NCBI RefSeq assembly: GCF_014202975.1
Contig: NZ_JACHHZ010000005.1
Location: forward strand, 124,001 to 188,000
Length of the DNA: 64,000 nt
Reading direction: 5' to 3'
Source of the DNA: Povalibacter uvarum
Lineage (GTDB): Bacteria; Pseudomonadota; Gammaproteobacteria; Steroidobacterales; Steroidobacteraceae
Part shown: piece after piece, positions 6,536 to 15,607 of the stretch
Layout of the letters: each line of letters opens with the position of its first letter
How positions within the stretch are numbered: the first letter of the stretch is position 1
Position numbers and translations under genes: made by a program
Notes under the pieces: model-generated
The model's input: the letters and a program-made list of their open reading frames with translations, nothing else
Database searches by the model: none
Told to the model about the DNA's origin: nothing

Positions 6536-7843
6536 ATGACAACGAACGTGAAACTACAAGCCATCCGCGGGCGGTCGTCAGTCTTCCTCGTATTCTTTCT
6601 GCTGCTCGCGGGTCCCCTGTCGGGTTGCATGTTCAGGACGTTGAAGGAGCAGCAGGCCCAACTCGACCAGCTCTGCCTGATTTCAGGAACCATCGCCGGT
6701 AGCACTGCACAGGACGATCCGCGCGTGGTGGTGCTCGTCGGCATGATCGGTAACTCGCCGAGGCTGATCGATCACTTCGTTTCGGAGGGGGATGGCACCT
6801 GGCTCATGGCGGCGCAGCCGGGGCTGTATCAGTTGGCTGCCTTCGAGGATCGCAGCCGCGATCTCATTTACCAGCCCGGAGAGCCGCTCCTGAATCGTGA
6901 GGCCACACAACAGGTGCAATGCGCGGCTGGCGGCAGAGTCGCCGACATCGCATTGCGGATTCCCTCGGCGGGGAGCCAGGCGTACGGGCACGACGTGGAC
7001 ATCACGCAGCTCGTGGCCAGGTCGAACGACCAGCAGTTCGAAGTCAGTATCGCTTCCGTCACCGCTGCCGGCGCCATGGCGACGCTCGATGACGACCGAT
7101 TCTCCGACGAGCGGGTGAAATCCGGCATGTGGGCGCCGTTCGATTTCCTCGTCAACGCGGGCCCGGGCATTTACTTTCTGGAGCCGTACGATGCGAAACG
7201 CATCCCGGTGCTGTTCGTCCATGGCATCAGCGGATCGCCCCGAAATTTCCGCTATCTCATCGAGCATCTGGACCGCACACGATTTCAGCCGTGGGTCTAT
7301 TACTACCCGTCGGGTGCGCGACTGCCGAGGGTTGCTGACCACCTGACACAAACGCTGCTGCAGCTCGAAGTGCGCTACCGAGTGCCGAAAGTGCTCGTCG
7401 TGGCGCACAGCATGGGTGGCCTGGTATCGAGGGGCTTCTTGCTACGACATCAAAAGAGCAGCGCTGCTGCGAGTCCATTGTTCATCACGCTGTCGACGCC
7501 CTGGGGCGGTCATAGCGCCGCGCAGAAGGGCGTCGACTACGCACCCACGGTGGTTCGTTCCTGGTACGACATGGCGCCATCCAGCGACTATCTGCGCACA
7601 CTGTTCGACGATGGCACGCCCGTGCAGGTGCAAGGGACCGAGCATCATCTGCTCTTCTCGTTCAAGAAGGACGGTAGCTCCAGCGAGTCGGACGATGGCG
7701 TCGTGACAGTGGCCAGCCAGCTGCGCCCGGAAGCTCAGTCGCAGGCCCACTCGCTTTACGGCTTCAATGACACGCACACGGGCATTCTGGAGGATCCGGC
7801 GGTCTCGGCCCTCCTCAACAAGTTGCTCGCCGAAGCGCGCTGA
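6536..7843 (+). CDS. Lipoprotein alpha/beta-hydrolase (lipase/PGAP1-like)
   Basis: A 435-residue protein. The start is chosen at the ATG giving a lipoprotein signal with the lipobox LSGC (Cys31); the frame itself opens at 6407. The N-terminal half (about residues 35-215) is a beta-rich domain of unknown role. The C-terminal half is an alpha/beta-hydrolase: IPVLFVHGISGSP gives the oxyanion region, VVAHSMGGLVSRG the nucleophile Ser, LSTPWGG a typical lipase/PGAP1 element, and a late Asp and His (DDGVV, DTHTG) complete the triad. It is expected to be an envelope esterase or lipase. It converges on the META gene with six bases between. Confidence 0.82.
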   Translation: MTTNVKLQAIRGRSSVFLVFFLLLAGPLSGCMFRTLKEQQAQLDQLCLISGTIAGSTAQDDPRVVVLVGMIGNSPRLIDHFVSEGDGTWLMAAQPGLYQLAAFEDRSRDLIYQPGEPLLNREATQQVQCAAGGRVADIALRIPSAGSQAYGHDVDITQLVARSNDQQFEVSIASVTAAGAMATLDDDRFSDERVKSGMWAPFDFLVNAGPGIYFLEPYDAKRIPVLFVHGISGSPRNFRYLIEHLDRTRFQPWVYYYPSGARLPRVADHLTQTLLQLEVRYRVPKVLVVAHSMGGLVSRGFLLRHQKSSAAASPLFITLSTPWGGHSAAQKGVDYAPTVVRSWYDMAPSSDYLRTLFDDGTPVQVQGTEHHLLFSFKKDGSSSESDDGVVTVASQLRPEAQSQAHSLYGFNDTHTGILEDPAVSALLNKLLAEAR

Positions 7844-7849
7844 ACGGCG

Positions 7850-8278
7850 CTATTTCTTTGCTTCGAAAGTCGCAACCGACTGACCGGCGGCGTCCAGCAG
7901 TTGCAGCGTCTCTCCGTCGACGCGCCAGTTCGTCACTTTCTTGAACGCGGCGTGCAGTGCCTGTTCCTGGTCCATGCCGTGCGGGCAGGCCATCATCGTG
8001 CTCGCCATCTGGCCCAGCGTAAGCTTGCTGCCGTCCAGCGTGTAACTGCCGCCAAGACGATTGCAGCCACCGGAGCCGACGACACGCTTCTCCGCGGCCA
8101 GGAACTGCAGATAGGGGGCTTTCTCGGGGCTCGTCGCAGTGGCGGGTTGCCCGCCCAGCCGGGTGAGCTTCCACTGCGGGCCTTCCAGCGGTTCATTGGT
8201 CACCGCGGCGGGCGAGGACGCGCAACCGATCATCCCGAACATGAGCGCAGTGACGAACGATGCCGGCAATGTCTTCAT
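7850..8278 (-). CDS. META domain lipoprotein (HslJ-like)
   Basis: A 142-residue protein with a lipoprotein signal (GMIGCASS, Cys about 19) and one META domain. The domain shows the typical WKL opening, the central GSGGCNRLGGSYTLDG, and the MASTMMACP element. HslJ-type META proteins are envelope proteins linked to heat or antibiotic stress in E. coli, but their biochemical role is unknown. It lies 60 bases downstream of the cation antiporter gene on the same strand and may be read from the large cluster upstream. Confidence 0.85.
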   Translation of the reverse strand: MKTLPASFVTALMFGMIGCASSPAAVTNEPLEGPQWKLTRLGGQPATATSPEKAPYLQFLAAEKRVVGSGGCNRLGGSYTLDGSKLTLGQMASTMMACPHGMDQEQALHAAFKKVTNWRVDGETLQLLDAAGQSVATFEAKK

Positions 8279-8338
8279 CGCAATCTCCTTCTGTCGCGAG
8301 CAGCGGAGCTTACGCCTGCCCGGCGCGACGGCGAAGGG

Positions 8339-9418
8339 TTAGATCACCGGCATGAAATAGAACATCATCGCGATGATCAGATAGACGGTGATGAGTTGCG
8401 CCCCCTTGAACCAGTTCGTCTGACCGTCGCCGCAAACGACTGTGCCGATCAGTACGCCGAGGAAGAGCGATCCCACTTCCGCGCGCGAGAAGGATAGTTC
8501 GAGCGGTTCGGGAGCAATGAAGTAGCTCGCGAATACGAGCAGCGGCGCGACGAACAATGCGATCTGGATCGAGCTGCCGAGCGCAATGCCGACGGAGAGA
8601 TCGACCTTGTTCTTCGCGCCCATCGCGATCGCGGAACCGCTCTCGGCAGCGCCGCCGACGACGGCGAGGAACACGATACCGATGAAGATCTGCGACATGC
8701 CGAGTGCCTGACCCGTGCCCTCGGCGGCGCCCACCAGAACTTCGCTCATCCATGCGGCCAGGACAGACGCACCCACCAGGCTGCCAATTGCACGCGGCAT
8801 GCTCCACGTCGCCTCGCCGTGATGATGTGCTTCGCCCGTGGCGCCATCCGCGCTCGCAAATGCGGCTGGATGGGTCTTGAGCGAGAAGAAAAGATACATC
8901 ACGTACGCGAAGAGCAGGACGCCGGCGATACCGAGGTTGAGCATCTGTTCCTGACGCATCGTCCCTTCCGGCGCGAAATAGCGACTGAACGCGCTGGGAA
9001 CCGCGAGGCTCATCGCTGCCAGCAGCATCATCGTGCTGTATGTCCGCGAAGCCCGGGCGTTGTAGACCTGATCGCGGAACTTCACACCGCCGATCAGGAA
9101 GGAGACGCCGAGTGCGAGCAGGAGATTTGCGAGGATCGCGCCGATGATCGAGGCGCGGACCATGTCGACGTACCCTGCCTTCAGCGCGACGAGCGCGATG
9201 ATGAGCTCCGGCGCGTTGCCGAACGTCGCGTTGAGCAGTCCGCCCACTGCGTCGCCGGTGCGCGCTGCGACTTGTTCCGTCGAGCGCACGATCAGCGCTG
9301 CGATGGGCAGGATCGCGATTGCGGCGGAGAAGAATACTGTCGGGTCGGGCGAGCCTGAGTGTTCCAGGATGAGCGTGATCGGGATGAAAACGAGCAGCCA
9401 GTTGATGGAGAACTTCAT
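8339..9418 (-). CDS. cax: Calcium/proton antiporter (CAX/CaCA family)
   Basis: A 359-residue membrane protein of the usual length for bacterial Ca2+/H+ exchangers, with about eleven hydrophobic segments. Both family repeats are visible: GNAPELIIALVALKAG in the first half and GGAAESGSAIAMGAKNK in the second, each with the Glu that binds the cation. A His-rich stretch (GEAHHHGE) lies in the central loop. It exchanges Ca2+ for protons across the inner membrane. It is the last member of the decarboxylase cluster, starting five bases after the AI-2E gene, which suggests a role in ion balance during pH stress. Confidence 0.88.
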   Translation of the reverse strand: MKFSINWLLVFIPITLILEHSGSPDPTVFFSAAIAILPIAALIVRSTEQVAARTGDAVGGLLNATFGNAPELIIALVALKAGYVDMVRASIIGAILANLLLALGVSFLIGGVKFRDQVYNARASRTYSTMMLLAAMSLAVPSAFSRYFAPEGTMRQEQMLNLGIAGVLLFAYVMYLFFSLKTHPAAFASADGATGEAHHHGEATWSMPRAIGSLVGASVLAAWMSEVLVGAAEGTGQALGMSQIFIGIVFLAVVGGAAESGSAIAMGAKNKVDLSVGIALGSSIQIALFVAPLLVFASYFIAPEPLELSFSRAEVGSLFLGVLIGTVVCGDGQTNWFKGAQLITVYLIIAMMFYFMPVI

Positions 9419-9423
9419 GATCT

Positions 9424-10485
9424 TCAGACCTCGGCGGAGCCTTCAGCGATCCAGGCTTTTGTCAGTGTGTAGGTCGCAGCGAGAATGACGGGTCCGACGA
9501 ACAGGCCGAGCACCCCGAATCCGATCAGGCCGCCGATGACACCGGCGATGATCAGCAGCATCGGCAACTGGACACCGCGACGGATGAGCAACGGACGAAG
9601 CACGTTGTCGAGTGCAATGACAGGAAGGCTCCAGATCAGGAGCGCGGTCGCCCATCCCGTCTGGCCGGTCCAGAACAGCCATCCGATGGCGGGAAGCAGG
9701 ATGGGCATCGGGCCGAGCTGCGCGACGCCCAGTACGAAAATGACGGCTGTGAGGATCGCGGCATGCGGGATGCCGCTCGCCCATAACCCGATGCCCGACA
9801 GTGTCGATTGCACGAGCGCGGTCACGATTACGCCCAGCGCCACGCTGCGTACGGCTTGACCCGCGAGCGTCACCGTTGCCTCGCCGCGTTCTCCCCCGAG
9901 CCTGCGGCCGAAGTCGAGCACGCCGCGCGCTGCCGTCTCGCCTTGCGCGTAAAGGATCGCGACGAGGATGACGATGAAGAGGATCTGGATGATGGTCATT
10001 CCTATGCCGCCCGTTGCGGACATCGCCCAGGTGCCGGCGGATCGCATGTAGGGGCGGATCGCTTCGACGACAGCGTCCGTGCCGCCGGCAGCAAGCGCTT
10101 GCCACTGCTCAGCGATCTTCTCGCCGACGATCGGGATACCAGAGACCCAGGACGGTGGCGGTCCGAGGCCCTGCGCCAGGAAGTCGCGGATGATCGCTGG
10201 GCTGCTCTGGATCGCATCGAGCAGGGAAATGACGACGAGACAGAAGGGCGTAATGAACACAGCCGACACGATGACGGTCATGATCACGACCGCCAGCTTG
10301 CGGCGATTGCCCGTGTGCCTCTCGAACCACAGCAGCACAGGCCAGGTCGCAACGACGATCGTTGTCGCCCAGATGAGCGCGCCGAGGAACGGCAGCATCG
10401 TCCAGAGACTGCCCGCGAGGAGCAGGCAGATCACGAGCACCGCCAGCACTATGCGCGTGATGTCGTGTGACGAATGCGAACTCAT
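9424..10485 (-). CDS. AI-2E family transporter (YdiK-like)
   Basis: A 353-residue membrane protein with the family layout: two N-terminal membrane segments, an amphipathic region (about residues 90-140), and a C-terminal bundle with the conserved VLGVAQLGPMPILLPAIGWL and the final FVGPVILA. Members have been assigned to autoinducer-2 export or to Na+/H+ exchange, so the transported species cannot be read from sequence. In a pH-stress cluster a cation/proton role is the more natural reading. The start codon overlaps the stop of the K+ channel gene (ATGA). Confidence 0.85.
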   Translation of the reverse strand: MSSHSSHDITRIVLAVLVICLLLAGSLWTMLPFLGALIWATTIVVATWPVLLWFERHTGNRRKLAVVIMTVIVSAVFITPFCLVVISLLDAIQSSPAIIRDFLAQGLGPPPSWVSGIPIVGEKIAEQWQALAAGGTDAVVEAIRPYMRSAGTWAMSATGGIGMTIIQILFIVILVAILYAQGETAARGVLDFGRRLGGERGEATVTLAGQAVRSVALGVIVTALVQSTLSGIGLWASGIPHAAILTAVIFVLGVAQLGPMPILLPAIGWLFWTGQTGWATALLIWSLPVIALDNVLRPLLIRRGVQLPMLLIIAGVIGGLIGFGVLGLFVGPVILAATYTLTKAWIAEGSAEV

Positions 10486-11183
10486 GAGACGGCCCCGTTC
10501 TGGTGATTGCCGCGTCCTACCGGATACACGCCGACCAGTCTCGCGATCAGGATGGCGAGGAAGAGTTGCCCGATCACTGCTTCGAGAACCGACGCGACCT
10601 TGGCGATGCGCGCGATCGGAACGATGTCGCCGAAGCCGGTCGTCGTCAGCGTCGAGAAGCTGAAGTAGACGAGATCAGTGAGATCGAGGGCGCCTGCGCT
10701 GCCACGGATCAAGTAGGCGTCGGGCACCATCCGGTCGACAATGGCGTAGAGAAAGCACCACAGAACTCCCAGCAGCAGGAAGCATGCAGCGGCTCCCCAC
10801 AGTCGATCGGAGTCCATGACCTCGCGGTCGAAGACATATCGCATGAGAAAGGCGATCGCCGCCGCGTACATCGCTGCGTTCATGCGCAGCGCGACATCGA
10901 AGTAGTTGCTGTCGTCGGTCGTAAACGATAGCCATCTCAACAGCATGGCCGGCGCCGCGAGCAGCACGATGATGATGAACGACCCGGTCGAACGGCCGAC
11001 AGCGGCGACGGCGGAGACAATGATGAAGATGTTGATCGCGTTGCGGACCAGGACGCCATGAGGGGAATCGTCGATGAACGGAGCGGCTGCGATGAACGCC
11101 AGCAGGGAAATGAAGAGGTAGAAGCACCGCTGCAGGAACAGGCGGCCGAGGGTATTGCGCGTGAGGTCGATCGACAGCTTCAC
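10482..11183 (-). CDS. Two-TM-pore potassium channel protein
   Basis: A 233-residue protein with a GTG start overlapping the stop of the outer-membrane factor gene (GTGA at 11180-11183). The frame runs far upstream, but that part is a shadow of the neighbouring gene. About six hydrophobic segments are present. The last two flank the pore loop with the selectivity filter TTTGFGDI, close to the K+ channel consensus TxGYGD/TxGFGD. No RCK domain follows, so it lacks the usual ligand-gating module. It would conduct K+ across the inner membrane and may offset charge movement created by proton-consuming antiport. Confidence 0.85.
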   Translation of the reverse strand: MKLSIDLTRNTLGRLFLQRCFYLFISLLAFIAAAPFIDDSPHGVLVRNAINIFIIVSAVAAVGRSTGSFIIIVLLAAPAMLLRWLSFTTDDSNYFDVALRMNAAMYAAAIAFLMRYVFDREVMDSDRLWGAAACFLLLGVLWCFLYAIVDRMVPDAYLIRGSAGALDLTDLVYFSFSTLTTTGFGDIVPIARIAKVASVLEAVIGQLFLAILIARLVGVYPVGRGNHQNGAVS

Positions 11184-12628
11184 GGACGTGCTTCGGCCTG
11201 GCGCTGCGGTGTCTCGAAGCTGCCGCCCAGAGCCAGGTGCAGATTGACGCGCTGCGCGAGCTCCTCCGTTCGCACGTTGAGCAGCGCGAGCTTCGCGTTC
11301 TGTACGCCGAGGTTCTGCTGCTCGACGCTGCGACGATCGATGCGGCCGATCTTGAAGCGTTCCTGCACGAGGCCCATCGTTCGCGTCTGTTCGTCCAGCG
11401 ATTGGGTCAGAAGTGACACGCGCGTAGCGAGCGAAGCGCTGGCGGCGAGTGCGTTCTCGACTTCGCTGAGGGCGCGAAGCGCGATACGTGCGTAGTCGGC
11501 GATCGCTTCTTTCTGTTCGAGCGTGCGGATCTCGACGTTCGCATTGAGGGCTCCACCTTGGTAGAGCGGAGCCACCAGGCGGGCGCCGGCGCCCCCGGTT
11601 GGATTCTCGAAGTCTTCCTTGAGCTGCAGAATTTCGCTGTCGATCGCACCGAAATTCAGGTTGAGCGACAGCTTGGGCAGCCGCGCCGCCTTGGCTTCGC
11701 CGATCCGGTTGAAGGCAGCCGCCACTCGACGTTCCGCAGCGATAACGTCCGGTCGGCGTTCGAGCATCTGCAACGGCATCCCGACAGGAACAGCGCCGGG
11801 CATGGCGATGAGATCCGGGCGAGCCGCGATCTCCGCAGCAGGATAGCGACCGATGAGCACTTCCAATGCGCGCAGCGCCTGGCCACGGGCGAACTCCAGT
11901 TGCTGGTGCGTGTCTTCGAGATCGCGTGCACTTGCGCGGGCGAGCGCGGTGTCGGTTTCCGTGCCGGCACCTACGCGCTCGCGATCCTCTGCGAGGGTCG
12001 TCAACTGTTGCGCGGATTTCACCATCTCCGCCGCGATGTCCGCGCGTTGCCCTAGTTGAGTGGCGGTGAACCAGGCCTTCGCCGTCGAAGCGGCGAGCGA
12101 CTGGCGTGCGAACTCGAAATCGGATTGCGCGGATGCGTAGGTTTCCCGGGCAGCGTTGCGCTGGTAGCGAACACGACCCCACAGGTCCAGTTCCCACGAC
12201 GCGGCGATCATGATCCCCTGCAGTGCCGACGTCGGATCGCCGCCACCGCCGGACTTCATTCCTCCCGTGCCCGCGATGCCCAGCCAGGGCTTGAGGCTGG
12301 CTTGTGCGATGACGAGATACTGTCCCGCCTGCTCGACTCGCGCCGCGGCGATGCGCAGATCGGGATTGTTGTTCAGCGCTTCGCGCACGAGCGCATCGAG
12401 CTGAGTGTCCTGGAACGAGCTCAACCAGTTGTCCTGCACCGCTTCGGCCGACATTGCACCGGCTTTCCACGGATGTTCGACGGTAACGTTGCCGAGTGCC
12501 TGCTTCCGGATCTCCTCCGGTGCGGGCGGTGGCGTCGTGCTGCAACTTGCACAGGTCAGCGCGACCGCTGCATACACCGTGTGTATGAGCGGCCGACGAA
12601 GTCGGGCGTCAGGCGATTCTCGAGTCAC
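11180..12628 (-). CDS. Outer-membrane efflux factor (TolC/NodT type lipoprotein)
   Basis: A 482-residue protein with the two OEP repeats of TolC-like channels: long heptad helices (TQLDALVREALNNNPDLRIA, then LEVLIGRYPA) and the duplicated second half ending LHLALGG. The GTG start at 12628 follows AGGGTGA. A signal sequence leads to CASCS, a weak lipobox, so lipid attachment is uncertain. It forms the outer-membrane exit duct of tripartite systems. Here it follows an HlyD-type adaptor by 16 bases but has no RND, MFS or ABC pump next to it. Confidence 0.88.
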   Translation of the reverse strand: MTRESPDARLRRPLIHTVYAAVALTCASCSTTPPPAPEEIRKQALGNVTVEHPWKAGAMSAEAVQDNWLSSFQDTQLDALVREALNNNPDLRIAAARVEQAGQYLVIAQASLKPWLGIAGTGGMKSGGGGDPTSALQGIMIAASWELDLWGRVRYQRNAARETYASAQSDFEFARQSLAASTAKAWFTATQLGQRADIAAEMVKSAQQLTTLAEDRERVGAGTETDTALARASARDLEDTHQQLEFARGQALRALEVLIGRYPAAEIAARPDLIAMPGAVPVGMPLQMLERRPDVIAAERRVAAAFNRIGEAKAARLPKLSLNLNFGAIDSEILQLKEDFENPTGGAGARLVAPLYQGGALNANVEIRTLEQKEAIADYARIALRALSEVENALAASASLATRVSLLTQSLDEQTRTMGLVQERFKIGRIDRRSVEQQNLGVQNAKLALLNVRTEELAQRVNLHLALGGSFETPQRQAEARP

Positions 12629-12644
12629 GGGTCACCCTTCGCGT

Positions 12645-13826
12645 TTAGTGGAGTTTGAGGATCAGCCAGTCGAGCTTCGCGCCGACGCGGATGATCACTT
12701 TGCGAATGATGTGGATCGGTGCGCCGCTGTCGGTGTAGACGGCGGCATTGCCGATGGCGCCAGAAGCGAGGAACAGCTCCTTGTCGTGGCGATCGGCCAG
12801 CAGGCGCACTGCCAGACTGTTTCGCGGAATCGGCGCCACGCCCGAAGCTGTGTTGACGCCGCCGATCGGCAGCTGACCCTGCGCCGTCGCCCACATGATC
12901 GAATCGACCTTGCACTTGATGATCCGGCCCGGATACATCTTGAGCGCGATCTCCGCCTCCTGGCCCGGCTTGATCTTGCGGACTTCGTTCTGGTTGAAGA
13001 TCGCCATAATCCACTGCTCGTCCTCGACGAAAGTCATCGCGGGAACCATCGGGAGCGGCACGGCCATCGCACCAGGACGAAGCGCGAGCGAAACGACAGT
13101 GCCGTTAGCCGGTGCGCGAGATGTCGATTGATCGAGTCGCCACTGGGCATCCGCCAGCTGCGACTGGGTCTGCAGAATCTTCGCCTTCACGTTGGCGATC
13201 TCATCCTGTTCGCCGGCTGGGGTCTTCGCCGCGAGCTTTTCGCGGACCTGTCCCTCGGTTGCGCTCGCGGAGGCGAGCTGTGCCTTCAGGCTGAGCACGT
13301 CGTTCTGTGCCTGCTCATAATCGAACTGGCTCCCGGCGCCTGTTCTCGCCAATTCCCGCAACTGCGTTTCGCGAACCTGAGCGAGTTTCAGTTGCGATGC
13401 CACGGAGTCCTTGGTACCGCGGGCAGTCAGGAGTTGCTGCCCGAGACCGCGCTGATTGGCATTGGCCGTCACGAGCTGTGCGTCCAGCTGCGCAAGCTGC
13501 GCGTTGAGTGATTTGACTTCGAGCTCGAACGGCGTCGGGTCGATCTGAAAGAGCACATCGCCCTTCTTGATCGGACGGTTCGGCTCGATCGGCACGTCCG
13601 TGACGAGACCGTTGACGCGCGGATTGATCGTGACGACGTAATTCACGACACGAACGTCCGCCGACGAAGGCGCTACGATGTTCAGCAGCAGGATCAGCAG
13701 CGTGATGCCGATGATCGGCAGCGTGATCACGATCACCTGGCTCACAGTGTTCCACGGCAGCCACTTGTACTTGAAGAAGATCAGCCAGACGAAGAAGGAA
13801 TAGATTCCCAGCAGGAGAATTTCCAT
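12645..13826 (-). CDS. yiaV: HlyD/EmrA-type membrane fusion protein (YiaV-like)
   Basis: A 393-residue adaptor. It has one or two N-terminal membrane segments (residues 3-22 and 30-52), a lipoyl/barrel-sandwich half around RVNGLVTDVPIEPN, a long coiled-coil hairpin (about residues 115-215), and the second lipoyl half with ANGTVVSLALRPG. E. coli pairs YiaV (this family) with the DUF3302 protein YiaW, the same order as here. It bridges the inner membrane to the outer-membrane factor encoded next. The gap to the preceding stop is a single base. Confidence 0.86.
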   Translation of the reverse strand: MEILLLGIYSFFVWLIFFKYKWLPWNTVSQVIVITLPIIGITLLILLLNIVAPSSADVRVVNYVVTINPRVNGLVTDVPIEPNRPIKKGDVLFQIDPTPFELEVKSLNAQLAQLDAQLVTANANQRGLGQQLLTARGTKDSVASQLKLAQVRETQLRELARTGAGSQFDYEQAQNDVLSLKAQLASASATEGQVREKLAAKTPAGEQDEIANVKAKILQTQSQLADAQWRLDQSTSRAPANGTVVSLALRPGAMAVPLPMVPAMTFVEDEQWIMAIFNQNEVRKIKPGQEAEIALKMYPGRIIKCKVDSIMWATAQGQLPIGGVNTASGVAPIPRNSLAVRLLADRHDKELFLASGAIGNAAVYTDSGAPIHIIRKVIIRVGAKLDWLILKLH

Positions 13827-13827
13827 G

Positions 13828-14247
13828 TCAGTTCTCCTCTCGCAGGGATTCGGGGGCCTCGGCCTGGGGGATCAGCGTGTCTTCGGCGGCTCCTGGCGGC
13901 ACTTCGACATCTCTGCCATAAGCCATCTTGTAGAGCACGGGCTTCGAATAGGCCCACAGCCACGCGAGCGGCCAGAGCAGACCGCCGAAGAACAGCGAAA
14001 GCAAGCAAAGGGTCTTGATCGCGGGTGCCTGCGGATGATGACGCTTCTCCGCGATCTTCTCCGGCAGGATGTGCACCAGCCAGAACACCGTGATGGCGAC
14101 GGCCGGTGCGATGAACAGCACGATCCATGCGAGCACATTGGCGACCGCATCCAGCGTGTCTCCTGTAAAGAGCGAAGCATGCGCGGCGGCAGGGACGGCG
14201 AGCGTCCCCGTTGCGACGGCGATACGCAGCAGACGTGAATTCATCAT
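13828..14247 (-). CDS. yiaW: DUF3302 inner-membrane protein (YiaW-like)
   Basis: A 139-residue protein with a signal-like N-terminus and two membrane segments (about residues 34-60 and 80-103). The DUF3302 core is seen around LAWIVLFIAPAVAITVFWLV and the basic ILPEKIAEKRHHPQAP. Family members sit next to HlyD adaptors, as here. The function is unknown; because no pump is present, it is a candidate inner-membrane partner of the adaptor. It starts 12 bases after the porin gene. Confidence 0.85.
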   Translation of the reverse strand: MMNSRLLRIAVATGTLAVPAAAHASLFTGDTLDAVANVLAWIVLFIAPAVAITVFWLVHILPEKIAEKRHHPQAPAIKTLCLLSLFFGGLLWPLAWLWAYSKPVLYKMAYGRDVEVPPGAAEDTLIPQAEAPESLREEN

Positions 14248-14259
14248 TGTTCTCGCATG

Positions 14260-15594
14260 TCAGTAGCTGTAGGCAACGAAGATCATTCCGTAGATGAAGG
14301 TGTCGGATCGTCCTGACGACTGCTCGACGGCGTCACCCGGCTCGGCGACAGCCGCAATGAAGCTGAACGTGAAGTTGTCGTTGTAGGCCCAGTCCATGTA
14401 CCAGTCGAGTTCCGTCGCGACGTCATCCGAAGTGACACCGGCGGAAGCGGCGTTGTCGAGCTGGAAGTCGAACAGCATCAGACCCATCGAGATCGCGTCG
14501 TTCGGCTTCACGTGGAGCCGCAGCTGATGCGAGATCAGGTTGGAGTTCGAGAGGAAGTACTCACCCGCGATTTCGCCCTGCCACCAGGTGCCCCAGTCGT
14601 AGAAGCCCGTGTACAGACCATCGAAGGACTCGTCCTTGGCCGTGTTCGGGTCGTCGCCTTCGAAGTAGGCGTAGCGATAGGACAGCTTGGGTTTCCACGA
14701 GCTCTCGAACTGGTAGGCAACCAGAGCGTTGTAGGCGGTCGAATCGCGCAGGTCACCGTTGTCTTCCTGCGCGTACTCGAGCTCGAAGGACAAGGCCTTC
14801 ATCGAAGGGAAGGGAGCGGTGAACGCGCGCAGGTTATAGACGTCGAGACCGTCGCGTGCTGGCGCGCGGCTCGGATCCGCCGACCACTGCATGTACGTCG
14901 CACCCAGCGTCGTGTCTTCGCCGATGCTGTACTCGTAATTCAATCCCCACAACGAAGCGTCGGTTCGCGAGCCGGGGATTTCGTCGCGTTCGAGATAGAA
15001 CGCCTCGAGCCGGTTGTTGCCCGGTGTGAAGCGCCCAATCGCAGCGAAGCCGAATGCCTGACGAGCGTTCGTCCAGTAACCGCCGCGGGAACCGCCTTCC
15101 GAGGCACCGTCGTACAGCAGCATGCCGTGTCCGAGCCGATAGCGTGTGCGGCCCAGCGTTAGATCGATATCACCGGACTTCCAGCCGAGGTAGGCATCTT
15201 CGATCTGGAACGACGATGCATCGTCGCCGACGATCTGCGCTCCAGCACCGTAGGTTCGTTCGCCGACTGCGGTGAGCGAGCCGTAGATCTCGGAGGAGTC
15301 GCTCATCTTGTACGAGCCCTTGATGCCACCCTTGAGCGACCCCTCGAACCAGTTGTCGCTCAGATCTCCGGAAGGCTCGCCGTCGCGCGGATTGGCGTAG
15401 TACGAGTTGCCGAAACCGAAGGAGCCCCAGGTCGCGCTGAAAACGGGTTCCCAATCGATACCCGGCGGGAAACCTGGAGGCGGGGCAGACGGTGCCTCTT
15501 CCGCGGCGACAGCAGACTGTGCGACGACCGCCAGCAACGCAGCCGCGATGGCGTGGCGTGTACGACGGGCGAGAGTCGGATCGGACGGCTTCAT
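14260..15594 (-). CDS. Outer-membrane porin (alginate-export/AlgE-like)
   Basis: A 444-residue protein with a signal peptide ending near residue 30 (VAAEEAPS) and a Pro-rich linker. It then has a run of amphipathic strands with many Asp, Tyr and Trp and closes with an aromatic C-terminus (VAYSY) typical of barrels. Segments such as LTLGRTRYRLGHGMLLYDGA recall the alginate-export porin family. AAGGAGACTT precedes the ATG. Lying 13 bases after adiC, it may let basic amino acids or polyamines pass the outer membrane. That substrate is inferred from context only. Confidence 0.75.
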   Translation of the reverse strand: MKPSDPTLARRTRHAIAAALLAVVAQSAVAAEEAPSAPPPGFPPGIDWEPVFSATWGSFGFGNSYYANPRDGEPSGDLSDNWFEGSLKGGIKGSYKMSDSSEIYGSLTAVGERTYGAGAQIVGDDASSFQIEDAYLGWKSGDIDLTLGRTRYRLGHGMLLYDGASEGGSRGGYWTNARQAFGFAAIGRFTPGNNRLEAFYLERDEIPGSRTDASLWGLNYEYSIGEDTTLGATYMQWSADPSRAPARDGLDVYNLRAFTAPFPSMKALSFELEYAQEDNGDLRDSTAYNALVAYQFESSWKPKLSYRYAYFEGDDPNTAKDESFDGLYTGFYDWGTWWQGEIAGEYFLSNSNLISHQLRLHVKPNDAISMGLMLFDFQLDNAASAGVTSDDVATELDWYMDWAYNDNFTFSFIAAVAEPGDAVEQSSGRSDTFIYGMIFVAYSY

Positions 15595-15607
15595 TTCTCA
15601 AGTCTCC

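Noticed and set aside
11184-12545. N-terminal extension giving a 687-residue frame for the K+ channel gene
   Set aside because: The extra 450 residues are an Arg-rich shadow of the outer-membrane factor gene. The GTG at 11183, overlapping its stop, gives a normal channel.
12628-12645. Tripartite pump with a hidden permease between adaptor and duct
   Set aside because: Only 16 bases separate the two genes, and no frame in the cluster looks like an MFS, RND or ABC pump.
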